Assembly: GCF_014189505.1 (NCBI RefSeq)
Contig: NZ_CP050301.1
Span: 317,501 to 381,500, forward strand
DNA from: Phyllobacterium sp. 628
GTDB lineage: Bacteria; Pseudomonadota; Alphaproteobacteria; Rhizobiales; Rhizobiaceae
DNA: 64,000 nt
Direction of reading: 5' to 3'
Part shown: in pieces, positions 43,217 to 51,164 of the stretch
How the letters are laid out: every line of letters begins with the position of its first letter
Position numbering within the stretch: position 1 is the stretch's first letter
Made by a program: the position numbers and the translations under genes
Notes under the pieces: model-generated
The model's database searches: none
The model's input: the letters and a program-made list of their open reading frames with translations, nothing else
Told to the model about the DNA's origin: nothing

Positions 43217-43357
43217 TGGAGCGCTCAATTGAAAGTTGTACGGCACGCTATCATGGCGCCGTTTATTTACGCGAAATTTCTTCTCGTTCGACATGTCATA
43301 GTTAAATGACAGCTCTCTCCACTGCAGCGCATAAGCACCGCTTTAGGAGCAAGCAAT

Positions 43358-43777
43358 ATGGAATTGACTGACAAGCGACTTCTCGTTCTGGAAGATGAGT
43401 ATCTGATCGGACTGGAACTGGAGCGCATTGCTGAAGAATGCGGTGTGCGATCCACTCATGTGGTTTCCACCGTGGCTGAACTTCTATTCTGGATTGAAAG
43501 CCAGCAGACCTGTGATATCGCAATCCTCGAAGTCAAAGCGCGCGGCACTTCGTCCCTTGAAGCAGCAACACGTTTGCAACAGCGCGGCATTCCTGTCGTT
43601 TTCACGACCGCTTACGACCAGCAGCGCGGCGGCATTCCGGGTTTTATGGATGTTCCCGTGGTTTTGAAACCTTACGATACAGCGCAAATTGTCCAAGCCG
43701 TCGCCGCTCTTTCAGAGAAAACTGCATCCCCTTCCGGCGTTGCGCCGGAAAACGATACGTCAGGCGAACTTATTTGA
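43358..43777 (+). CDS. Single-domain receiver with Glu in place of phospho-acceptor Asp
   Basis: The 139-residue protein is a CheY-like receiver followed by a flexible tail. The acidic pocket is E12-D13 (LEDEYLIG), the Thr/Ser position is in VVFTTAYD, and the conserved Lys is in VVLKPYD. At the phospho-acceptor position the sequence reads CDIAILEVKARG, giving Glu58 where Asp is expected. A Glu there usually mimics phospho-Asp or removes phosphorylation. TAGGAG lies before ATG 43358. The C terminus overlaps the convergent ecfG gene by 18 bases. It may act as a constitutive or decoy output in the stress network. Confidence 0.75.
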   Translation: MELTDKRLLVLEDEYLIGLELERIAEECGVRSTHVVSTVAELLFWIESQQTCDIAILEVKARGTSSLEAATRLQQRGIPVVFTTAYDQQRGGIPGFMDVPVVLKPYDTAQIVQAVAALSEKTASPSGVAPENDTSGELI

Positions 43778-44311
43778 TGTCACCTGCGTGGCAATGGAAT
43801 CCGGGCCATAATCGACTTCACCCTTCACATCGAGAAGCTCCTGCAGCCGTGTTCGGGCACGGCTCACACGGCTCTTGATCGTACCGACGGCGCATTCGCA
43901 TATATCAGCCGCTTCTTCATAGGAAAACCCGGAGGCACCCACGAGAATGATGGCTTCGCGCTGGTCATCGGGTAATTTTTCCAATGCCTTGCGGAAATCC
44001 TGCAAATCAAGCGCACCATATTGCGACGGATGAACCGAAAGCTGCTCCGTGAAAATGCCATCGGAATCCTGCACTTCACGGCCACGCTTGCGCATCTGGC
44101 TGTAAAACTCATTGCGCAGGATCGTGAAGAGCCAGGCTTTAATGTTCGTGCCCGGTTCAAAGGAATCCTGTTTGGCCCAGGCTTTCATGATCGTGTCTTG
44201 TACAAGATCATCCGCCCGGTCCGGATTGCCGATCAGCGAAACCGCAAAAGCACGCAGCTTCGGCAGCGACGCAATCAGATTTCTTTTGAAATCAGTGGAC
44301 TCATCTACCAT
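43760..44311 (-). CDS. ecfG: EcfG general stress sigma factor
   Basis: The 183-residue sigma factor has region 2 (FAVSLIGNPDRADDLVQDTI, then NIKAWLFTILRNEFYSQMRK) and region 4 (LPDDQREAIILVGASGFSYEEAADI, then AVGTIKSRVSRARTRLQ). It directs RNA polymerase to GGAAC-N16/17-CGTT promoters of general-stress genes, several of which lie in this window. NepR, encoded 11 bases upstream, holds it inactive until PhyR-P removes NepR. Order nepR-ecfG with phyR divergent is the standard layout in this order. Confidence 0.95.
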   Translation of the reverse strand: MVDESTDFKRNLIASLPKLRAFAVSLIGNPDRADDLVQDTIMKAWAKQDSFEPGTNIKAWLFTILRNEFYSQMRKRGREVQDSDGIFTEQLSVHPSQYGALDLQDFRKALEKLPDDQREAIILVGASGFSYEEAADICECAVGTIKSRVSRARTRLQELLDVKGEVDYGPDSIATQVTSNKFA

Positions 44312-44322
44312 TCAATAGCCCG

Positions 44323-44526
44323 CTATTTGGATGACTGTGCGTGATTACGCTCAGCTTCATCAAGCTTTTCCAGAAGGTCCAGAAACCGCGACGAAATTTC
44401 CTCCTCTTGGACGGAGGCATAAAGCGCACGTAACTTTAAACCGATTTCTGATTCCGCATTTCTAACGTCGCGGCGATGGACACGTCCCTTTCCGGAACCG
44501 TCGGGCGTAGCTTTAATAGCGTTCAT
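44323..44526 (-). CDS. nepR: NepR anti-sigma factor
   Basis: A 67-residue protein. The two NepR helices are visible: SEIGLKLRALYASVQEEEIS and SRFLDLLEKLDEAER, with a basic N-terminal tail. It binds EcfG and is titrated by the sigma-like domain of phosphorylated PhyR. It is encoded immediately before ecfG on the minus strand, divergent from phyR. Confidence 0.95.
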   Translation of the reverse strand: MNAIKATPDGSGKGRVHRRDVRNAESEIGLKLRALYASVQEEEISSRFLDLLEKLDEAERNHAQSSK

Positions 44527-44605
44527 TATACAATCTTTGCTGGTGGTTCATCGCAGTAGCTGCTTGCAGGCACATTAATGATGATAATACTTTCGCAAAG
44601 GAAAA

Positions 44606-44643
44606 GTTCCGTAGCAGGGAACTTTTTTTTCGCAAATGTGTTT
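44606..44643. promoter_or_regulatory. Divergent EcfG-type promoter elements of phyR and nepR-ecfG
   Basis: GGAAC at 44618-44622 with 16-17 bases to TGTT/GTTTT (44639-44643) fits phyR. A mirror GTTCC at 44606-44610 gives GGAAC toward nepR, but its -10 part (TATT) is poor. The two -35 elements lie 7 bases apart, so the pair may be autoregulated jointly. Confidence 0.6.
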
Positions 44644-44692
44644 TGGTTCGTACATATCTTCAATGCCCAACGGGAAACGGGAACTCACCATA

Positions 44693-45487
44693 ATGTCATT
44701 GTCCACTCGGATCGCCCCACATCTGCCCTATCTTCGCCGGTTTGCCCGCGCCATTACAGGCTCGCAATCATCGGGCGACGCCTATGTAGCGGCAACTCTT
44801 GAAATTCTTATCAGCGATGTCTCCCTTTTCCCCGAAACATCATCGGATCGTGTCAGCCTGTACAAATTGCTGATCAAACACTTTAACTCTGTCAACGTGC
44901 GTCCTCTGGAGTTACAGCCGGAATTTGGTTGGGAAAGACATGCGGCGGCAAACTTGACCGCCATCGCACCGCGCGCCCGGCAGGCATTTCTGCTGATCAG
45001 CCTTGAGGGCTTCAGTCAGGCTGAAACACTCGATATTCTCGATATAAATGAGCAGGAGCTCTATGCTCTGCTTGACGAAGCGTCTGTCGGCATTTCCAGG
45101 CAGATAGCGACCGACATCCTCATTATCGAGGACGAGCCGCTGATCGCCATGGATATTGAACACATGGTCGAGAGCCTGGGTCACCGCGTTGTTGGCATTG
45201 CCCGCACGCGGGACGAAGCCATCAAGCTCTATGCCGAGACTCATCCAAGCATGATTCTTGCCGACATTCAGCTGGCCGACGGCAGCTCCGGTATTGATGC
45301 GGTGAACAACATTCTTAGCCAGGATGCCGTTCCGGTTATTTTCATTACCGCATTCCCCGAGCGACTGCTGACAGGCGAACGCCCCGAGCCGACATTCCTT
45401 GTAACCAAGCCATTCAACCCTGACATGGTCAAGGCATTGATCACGCAGGCCTTGTTCTTCAAGGAAAGCAGTAAAGCCAAAGCATAG
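44693..45487 (+). CDS. phyR: PhyR, sigma-like response regulator of the general stress response
   Basis: About 264 residues from ATG 44693. The N-terminal sigma-like domain (about 1-130, PHLPYLRRFARAITGSQSSG, then NLTAIAPRARQAFLLISLEG) mimics EcfG and binds NepR. The C-terminal receiver has E146/D147 (IIEDEPLIAMD), phospho-acceptor Asp191 (ILADIQLADG), the FITAFPERLLTG segment and Lys in VTKPF. HWE kinases phosphorylate it, releasing EcfG. It is divergent from nepR-ecfG with a shared EcfG promoter region. Confidence 0.95.
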   Translation: MSLSTRIAPHLPYLRRFARAITGSQSSGDAYVAATLEILISDVSLFPETSSDRVSLYKLLIKHFNSVNVRPLELQPEFGWERHAAANLTAIAPRARQAFLLISLEGFSQAETLDILDINEQELYALLDEASVGISRQIATDILIIEDEPLIAMDIEHMVESLGHRVVGIARTRDEAIKLYAETHPSMILADIQLADGSSGIDAVNNILSQDAVPVIFITAFPERLLTGERPEPTFLVTKPFNPDMVKALITQALFFKESSKAKA

Positions 45488-45522
45488 GATTGAAAGCCGC
45501 ATCGCATCCCATTGTTGTAATC

Positions 45523-45547
45523 GGAACCAAATCAGAAATTGAACGTT
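45523..45547 (+). promoter_or_regulatory. EcfG-type promoter of DUF1328 gene
   Basis: GGAAC (45523-45527), 16 bases, CGTT (45544-45547), perfect match, 29 bases before the DUF1328 start codon. Confidence 0.85.
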
Positions 45548-45576
45548 CTGAATGCAACAAGATAGGGAGATGATGG

Positions 45577-45741
45577 ATGCTTTATTATGCTGTAGTTTTT
45601 CTTATTATTGCGCTGGTTGCAGGCGCCTTGGGATTCGGTGGTATTGCCGGTGCCTCAGTTGGTATTGCGAAGATTATCTTCTTCGTGTTCCTGGCGCTTT
45701 TGATGATCTCGCTCATTGCCGGGCTACTGCGCAGAGCCTGA
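45577..45741 (+). CDS. DUF1328 small membrane protein
   Basis: A 54-residue protein from ATG 45577 behind GGGAG. Two membrane segments ([18 protein letters not shown], then [21 protein letters not shown]) around the conserved [10 protein letters not shown] turn define the DUF1328 family (YtjA-like). Function unknown; it is stress-linked here by a perfect EcfG promoter and is monocistronic, closed by a strong terminator. Confidence 0.85.
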   Translation: MLYYAVVFLIIALVAGALGFGGIAGASVGIAKIIFFVFLALLMISLIAGLLRRA

Positions 45742-45763
45742 TTGGAAAAGTAAAAACTCACAC

Positions 45764-45800
45764 AAAACTGCCGGCTGTTGAGCCGGCAGTTTTGTTTTTA
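45764..45800 (+). terminator. Strong rho-independent terminator
   Basis: AAAACTGCCGGCT (45764-45776) pairs fully with AGCCGGCAGTTTT (45781-45793) over a GTTG loop, then GTTTTT. Confidence 0.9.
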
Positions 45801-45940
45801 AGCCGCTGCCCTGTGCCCCTGACGTTTGTAGCATTGCGAAAAGCCTGGATTTGGTTGTAGTGGAGGGAGGAATACGAACTTCACAGTCAACCAGCGCCCT
45901 AGACATGATCCGGTTGCAGCGCTGATATCTGGACAGCCTG

Positions 45941-47386
45941 ATGATCAATTGGACATATCTCGCCCAGCGAATTCCCATTGCGATCGTATTGTATACGGCT
46001 GGCCTCATCGTGTTGCGCCTTTGCCTCTCGCCGTTTCTCGAAATCGACGAAGCCCAATTTGTCGGAGCGGTGAATTTTTCGTGGATTTACGGCAACTCGC
46101 ACCCCCCGCTTTACAATTGGCTCGTGCGTCTGGCACTTGAGCTGACCCATTGGAACTGGGTGCTTGCGGTTGCTTTGGTCAGGCTTACCTTGCTCGGTCT
46201 TTATCATTGGCTTTCATTTGATACAGCAAGACGTTTGGGGGGCGATCGGGCTGGTGTGTTGGCATTGGCCGCCTCGGCACTGCTGCCGCAGATTGTCTGG
46301 ATGTCGATCCAGACCACGGCGCATACGATTCTCGTTATCGTCGCCTGCATCGGCATGGTCCATGCCCTCACCCTGATACGGTCTGGCCGTGGCTACAGTG
46401 CCTATGTCTGGTTTGGCTTCTGGGCAGCGATCGGCGGCCTTGCCAAGTATAATTTCTTTATGTTCCTGATCAGTTTTCTGATTGCTTGTGCCTTGAACCT
46501 CAACATCAGACGTCAGGTTTTCCGTAAGCCGGCCTTGATCTCGCTGGTCATTTTCCTGGCTGCTATGACGCCCGTTATCATTGCCTCCCTGAATGCGCCT
46601 CTGGCAGCGACAGCGGGCCGGATGGCGAAACTTGCCAAGCCGATTGCTTTCCTTGCGCCTATTGATCTTCCCTGGTTCGGGATAGACGGTGTTCTCAGCC
46701 TCATTATCTCAGCGGCTCTCTGGTCGGGTCCCGCGCTTCTGGTCTTTTTGATTGGCCGCCGAACGGACAATCCGCGACCGTCGCCTGATGGCGACGAGGA
46801 TGTCCGCAAAGTGCTGTTGCGCACGGTGGTCATCGGTCTGACGGCCTTTGCCCTGATTGTCTTCTTTGCCGATTACCATTCGGTCGCCGAGCGCTACATG
46901 GCACCCATTCTGGCACCCGCGGCAATTCTGCTTGCGCTTTGTCTGCCGCAGATCAAAGGCGCCCGCAACTTGCTGCTTATTTCAGGCGCATTTTATATTC
47001 TTGCACCCTTGGCATTCGCACTTGTCACCCTTTTTGGCACGGAACGGTCTGTTTCACCCTTCGATGCGCTGGCTGAGACGATACGGACCCAAAACCCCGC
47101 GCCTGCCCGGATTGTTGCCAACCGTCAGGACGATGCAGCGAACGTCGCCGTATTTCTGCACTGGCCGCCCGCCAATGGCAACGCAGACGATATCGTCCTC
47201 ATCTGGTGGGGCGACAAAGCACCGAAACCTGACACCTTGGACCGGCTCCCGGCCGACGCTGTCGCGATTGGGCCGGTCACGCGTGTGACGGGCCGGGTCA
47301 AGAATTTCAGCGGACGGACAAGAACATTCAGTTTTCAGCGTTATTCATCTCATCTACCGATACCGGATCAGAATGGCGACGGATAA
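45941..47386 (+). CDS. GT-C glycosyltransferase (ArnT/RgtA-type, family 39-like)
   Basis: A 481-residue polytopic protein with about 10-12 membrane segments. EIDEAQF at 34-40 is the acidic motif of the first periplasmic loop in ArnT/PMT-type enzymes, which take a sugar from a polyprenyl-phosphate donor. NSHPPLYNWLVRLA follows as usual. The C-terminal periplasmic region carries no extra domain. In rhizobia such enzymes (RgtA-D) add galacturonic acid to lipid A or LPS core. The convergent neighbour is a DPM1/ArnC/RgtE-like synthase that could make its donor, and the two coding ends overlap by 59 bases. Confidence 0.8.
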   Translation: MINWTYLAQRIPIAIVLYTAGLIVLRLCLSPFLEIDEAQFVGAVNFSWIYGNSHPPLYNWLVRLALELTHWNWVLAVALVRLTLLGLYHWLSFDTARRLGGDRAGVLALAASALLPQIVWMSIQTTAHTILVIVACIGMVHALTLIRSGRGYSAYVWFGFWAAIGGLAKYNFFMFLISFLIACALNLNIRRQVFRKPALISLVIFLAAMTPVIIASLNAPLAATAGRMAKLAKPIAFLAPIDLPWFGIDGVLSLIISAALWSGPALLVFLIGRRTDNPRPSPDGDEDVRKVLLRTVVIGLTAFALIVFFADYHSVAERYMAPILAPAAILLALCLPQIKGARNLLLISGAFYILAPLAFALVTLFGTERSVSPFDALAETIRTQNPAPARIVANRQDDAANVAVFLHWPPANGNADDIVLIWWGDKAPKPDTLDRLPADAVAIGPVTRVTGRVKNFSGRTRTFSFQRYSSHLPIPDQNGDG

Positions 47387-48047
47387 GCCAAAAGACCCCG
47401 ACCGTATCAAGAAACGCCACAGCCGCCCGATCGAAGAATCCATATTTGGAAACCCCGGCCAAACGCGGACGATCTTCCACGCTGACCTCGATCACCGATA
47501 ACCCGGCCCGGATCGACAGGGCTGGAAGGAAGCGGTGCATATTATCAAAATAAGGCAACTGCCGCGCGACATGCGCAGGCACGACTTTAAATCCGCAACC
47601 TGCATCGCGCGAATTATCTTTAAGCAACCGTTTGCGCACGAAATTGGCAAGTTTTGACGTCAGCAGTTTCACCACCCCGTCATTGCGGCGCATTCTGACA
47701 CCGGCAAACAAAACCGGCTGCGAGGTCTGGATACGCGGCCACAGCTTGGCCAAGTCGAGCGGATTGTTCTGACCGTCTCCATCCAGCGTTGCGATCCACT
47801 GCCCCTTGGCTGCCTGAAACCCGCTGACAAGTGCGCGCGATTTGCCGGTGCGTTTCGCGTGGCGCAAAACACGGACATGGCGGCCGGCGTTTAATGCTTC
47901 CTCGGCAGAGCCATCAACAGATCCATCGTCCACGATCAATATTTCATAAGGAACAACGCCGGAGAGCGCCCGATTGATCTCATCGACCAAGGCACCAATA
48001 TTTCCGGATTCATTGTAGACAGGAATTACGACTGTCAGGTCGGTCAT
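47328..48047 (-). CDS. GT2 polyprenyl-phosphate sugar synthase (DPM1/ArnC/RgtE-like)
   Basis: The 239-residue enzyme starts TVVIPVYNESGNIGALVDEI and carries ILIVDDGSVDGS and ATLDGDGQNNP (the DXD-like motif) of GT2. It lacks the C-terminal membrane pair of ArnC and resembles the DPM1/RgtE branch, which transfers a sugar from a nucleotide donor to polyprenyl phosphate. Convergence and coding overlap with the ArnT-like enzyme support a donor-transferase pair. The specific sugar is not known. The gap 48048-48419 to the next gene shows no gene, only presumed divergent promoters. Confidence 0.8.
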   Translation of the reverse strand: MTDLTVVIPVYNESGNIGALVDEINRALSGVVPYEILIVDDGSVDGSAEEALNAGRHVRVLRHAKRTGKSRALVSGFQAAKGQWIATLDGDGQNNPLDLAKLWPRIQTSQPVLFAGVRMRRNDGVVKLLTSKLANFVRKRLLKDNSRDAGCGFKVVPAHVARQLPYFDNMHRFLPALSIRAGLSVIEVSVEDRPRLAGVSKYGFFDRAAVAFLDTVGVFWLIRRHSDPVSVDEMNNAEN

Positions 48048-48419
48048 ATCAGAAAATCCAGAAACGATGGTGAGCCTGCCGCATCGCGATCAGATTCCGG
48101 CAATATCCGGTCCGGCCGAATGGAGGACATTGCATTGAGGGCAATGCGTCAGGTGGCTAATAATATCGTTCCCATAACACCGAAACCTGCAAAGCAAAAC
48201 AGATGATAAATGCCGATTGCTTATCTTCCGGGCAATCGCACGGGATATTGCCTCATTTCACGCAAGAGTGAACCTTGCGCCGTAATTCCGCCACGCAGAT
48301 TTATGCTAGAATGGTACCATCACGCGGCAATAACCGGCGTGGATGGTTTATGGTTAATTGTTCATTAATCGAAGTCTTCCTATTGTCGGCCCCTCATCTT
48401 AATTTATTTCGGTCGGCGA

Positions 48420-49754
48420 ATGCGTTTTCAGGCTTCCAGCACGTCATCCAACTCAAGAAACGGTTTGTGCGTCAGTGCCGCCCTGTTTCTGCTGCTGGTT
48501 TTTGTTATGCCTTCCAGTGCTCAGGAACAGGTGGACGCCAAACGCGCCGAGACTGCCAAACAGCTTGAGGACCTTACTGGTCAGATAACGCTTTCCTCTG
48601 AACGGGTCGCATCGCTCGACAAGGAAATCGCCGATCTCAAAAAAGATCAGACAACGATAACCGCAGCGTTAATTCAGTCCGCGAAGACCGAAAAGAAGCT
48701 GGCAGAAGACATCGCAAATATTGGCGATAAACTGACAGGCCTGCGCGAGCAGGAAGATGGCGTGAAACTTTCGCTGAAGACGCGTCGCGGCGCCTTGGCG
48801 GAAGTCCTTGCTGCCCTGCAACGCATGGGGCTCAACCCACCTCCGGCCATTCTGGTCCGCCCCGATGATGCGCTGGCTTCTGTCAGAAGTGCTGTCCTTC
48901 TGGGTGCCGTCGTCCCGGAAATGCGGGAGCAGACTGAGGTTCTGATTGCGGATCTGAAAGAGCTGACGCGGCTCAAGACATCGATTTCCGATGAGCAGAC
49001 ACGCCTGACCGCTTCACTGTCCGGGCAAGCGGAAGAAAAGAAACGCCTCGATCTGTTGCTTGCCGAAAAGCAAAAACTGCAAACAACGTCGGAAGAGACG
49101 CGCAGGTCCGAACAGGAGCGAGCAGAGGAACTGGCCAAAAAGGCAACATCGTTGCGCGACCTCATCGCGTCCATGGAAAAAGACATGGAGGAGGTGCGAA
49201 AAGTTGCCAATGCCGCCAATCAGAAGGAAGAACAGAAGCTTGCGGCCAGCCAGCAGCGCGCTGATAATTTTGCCTCAAATCAGGAGCGCTTGTCGGCAAA
49301 GGTCAACTTTGCTTCGCTCAAAGGTCACCTTTCCATGCCCGGTGCCGGTAAACTGGTGAAGCATTTTGGTGATGACGATGGCCTGGGCGGCATTGTGCAG
49401 GGAGACACGCTTGAAACCCCTGCCGGTGCAACCATAACGGCACCCACCGACGCCGTTGTCCTTTATGCCGGCGCATTCCGCTCCTATGGTCAGCTCTTGA
49501 TCCTTGATGCTGGCAATGGCTATCATGTCGTGTTGGCAGGCATGAAGAGAATCAATGTTTCGCAGAATCAGTTCGTTTTGGCAGGTGAGCCGGTCGGTGT
49601 GATGAACGAGCAACTTGTTGCGAGTACCGGCACTGTTCAGATGGGAAATGGAGCGCCAATGCTTTACATTGAGTTCCGAAAAGATACAAAACCTGTTAAT
49701 CCCGCCCCTTGGTGGGCGGATAGGCTCGCTGGAAGGACCACAAATGATACGTAG
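48420..49754 (+). CDS. EnvC-like murein hydrolase activator (degenerate M23)
   Basis: The 444-residue protein has a signal peptide ending near PSSAQE, then a long coiled coil (AKQLEDLTGQITLSSERV to about 295), and a C-terminal LytM/M23 domain (GDTLETPAGATITAPTDAVVLYAGAFRSYG...YIEFRKDTKPVNPAPW). The Zn ligands are missing (HVVLAGM and LYIEF stand where active enzymes have His motifs), as in EnvC/NlpD activators. It should act in the periplasm at division, activating an amidase. Its stop overlaps the ctpA start by 11 bases. The order envC-like, ctpA, divergent polysaccharide deacetylase is standard in proteobacteria. Confidence 0.85.
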   Translation: MRFQASSTSSNSRNGLCVSAALFLLLVFVMPSSAQEQVDAKRAETAKQLEDLTGQITLSSERVASLDKEIADLKKDQTTITAALIQSAKTEKKLAEDIANIGDKLTGLREQEDGVKLSLKTRRGALAEVLAALQRMGLNPPPAILVRPDDALASVRSAVLLGAVVPEMREQTEVLIADLKELTRLKTSISDEQTRLTASLSGQAEEKKRLDLLLAEKQKLQTTSEETRRSEQERAEELAKKATSLRDLIASMEKDMEEVRKVANAANQKEEQKLAASQQRADNFASNQERLSAKVNFASLKGHLSMPGAGKLVKHFGDDDGLGGIVQGDTLETPAGATITAPTDAVVLYAGAFRSYGQLLILDAGNGYHVVLAGMKRINVSQNQFVLAGEPVGVMNEQLVASTGTVQMGNGAPMLYIEFRKDTKPVNPAPWWADRLAGRTTNDT

Positions 49755-51069
49755 GTTAACGCTTCTCATGGCCGGAGCACTGCTGGGTGCAACGGCAATG
49801 GTCGTTGTGCAGGGTGCGCTGCCCACAACCGCTGCAGAAGCTGCGGGCAATGATACGTACAAGCAACTCTCGATTTTCGGCGATATTTTTGAGCGCGTCC
49901 GCGCCCAGTATGTCACGCCGCCGGATGACAAGAAGCTGATCGAAAGCGCCATCAATGGCATGCTGACATCGCTTGATCCCCATTCTTCCTACATGAATGC
50001 CGAACAGGCCCAGGATATGCGCGTCCAGACCAAGGGCGAGTTTGGTGGTCTTGGTATTGAAGTTACGATGGAAAATGAGCTGATAAAGGTCATTTCTCCT
50101 ATCGAAGACACACCGGCATCCAAAGCAGGCGTTCTTGCCGGAGATTATATTTCCCAGATTGATGGCGCTGATGTCCGCGGGCTGACACTGACCGACGCCG
50201 TCGACAAGATGCGCGGCGATGTCAACACCCCGATCGAATTGACCCTCATTCGTCAGGGCGCAGACAAGCCGATTAAACTGACCATCGTCCGCGATGTCGT
50301 GAAGGTTAAGGCTGTCAAGTACCGCGTCGAGAACGATGTCGGTTACGTCAGGGTGATTTCCTTCACCGAGCAGACCTTTGAAGACATGCAAAAGGCGATC
50401 AAGGATATCCAGAGCAAGGTGCCAGAAGACAAGCTGAAGGGCTTTGTTCTCGATCTGCGTTTGAATCCGGGTGGCCTTCTCGATCAGGCGGTTGCCGTTT
50501 CCGACGCTTTCCTCGACAAGGGTGAAATTGTGTCGACCCGTGGTCGTGATCCACAGGACATCACGCGTTTCGATGCCCGCCCCGGTGATCTGACCAATGG
50601 CAAGCCGCTGATTGTCATGATCAATGGCGGATCGGCGAGCGCGTCAGAAATCGTTGCCGGCGCCCTGCAGGACCATCGCCGTGGCACCGTGCTCGGCACG
50701 CGTTCCTTCGGCAAGGGTTCGGTTCAGACGATTATCCCGCTGGGTGAAAATGGCGCGCTGCGCCTGACCACCGCCCTCTATTACACCCCTGCTGGCAAAT
50801 CCATTCAGGGCAAGGGCATTGTTCCGGATATCGCCGTCGATCAACCATTGCCTGATGAGCTCAAAGGCCGCGCTGAGCCCATGAGTGAATCAAGCCTGAA
50901 AGGCCATATCAAGGGCGTTCAGGAAGATGCTGAAGGCTCAGGCTCCATCGCCTACGTTCCGCCAGATCCCAAGGATGATCTGCAGCTGATCGAGGCGTTG
51001 AAGCTTCTGCGCGGCGAACAGGCCAATGCTGCTTTCCCGGCTGACCCGTCAAAGGGTGTACCGAACTGA
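49744..51069 (+). CDS. ctpA: CtpA, S41 C-terminal processing protease
   Basis: 441 residues from ATG 49744 behind GGAAGGA; a longer frame from 49615 overlaps the previous gene and is rejected. An N-terminal signal/anchor (LTLLMAGALLGATAMVVVQG), a PDZ domain (GGLGIEVTMENELIKVISPI, then GDYISQIDGADVRGL) and the S41 core (LRLNPGGLLDQAV, GGSASASEIVAGALQD with the Ser, and RSFGKGSVQ with the Lys of the catalytic dyad) are all seen. It cleaves C-terminal tails of periplasmic proteins and murein hydrolases. It probably shares a transcript with the EnvC-like gene. A hairpin follows its stop. Confidence 0.92.
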   Translation: MIRRLTLLMAGALLGATAMVVVQGALPTTAAEAAGNDTYKQLSIFGDIFERVRAQYVTPPDDKKLIESAINGMLTSLDPHSSYMNAEQAQDMRVQTKGEFGGLGIEVTMENELIKVISPIEDTPASKAGVLAGDYISQIDGADVRGLTLTDAVDKMRGDVNTPIELTLIRQGADKPIKLTIVRDVVKVKAVKYRVENDVGYVRVISFTEQTFEDMQKAIKDIQSKVPEDKLKGFVLDLRLNPGGLLDQAVAVSDAFLDKGEIVSTRGRDPQDITRFDARPGDLTNGKPLIVMINGGSASASEIVAGALQDHRRGTVLGTRSFGKGSVQTIIPLGENGALRLTTALYYTPAGKSIQGKGIVPDIAVDQPLPDELKGRAEPMSESSLKGHIKGVQEDAEGSGSIAYVPPDPKDDLQLIEALKLLRGEQANAAFPADPSKGVPN

Positions 51070-51078
51070 TATAAAACG

Positions 51079-51113
51079 GGGCCAGACACGATCATTTGTG
51101 CCTGGCCCATTTC
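51079..51113 (+). terminator. Hairpin after ctpA
   Basis: GGGCCAGACAC (51079-51089) pairs with GTGCCTGGCCC (51098-51108) with one mismatch, then ATTTC. Probably a moderate terminator or attenuator before the next gene. Confidence 0.5.
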
Positions 51114-51164
51114 CCTTCCGGACTGATATTCTTTTCATTTCCCCTCCCACATCGGCCAACCCAC

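Noticed and set aside
44586..44610. A full EcfG promoter for nepR on the minus strand
   Set aside because: The -35 GGAAC is perfect but the -10 reads TATT in place of CGTT, so only a weak candidate is claimed.
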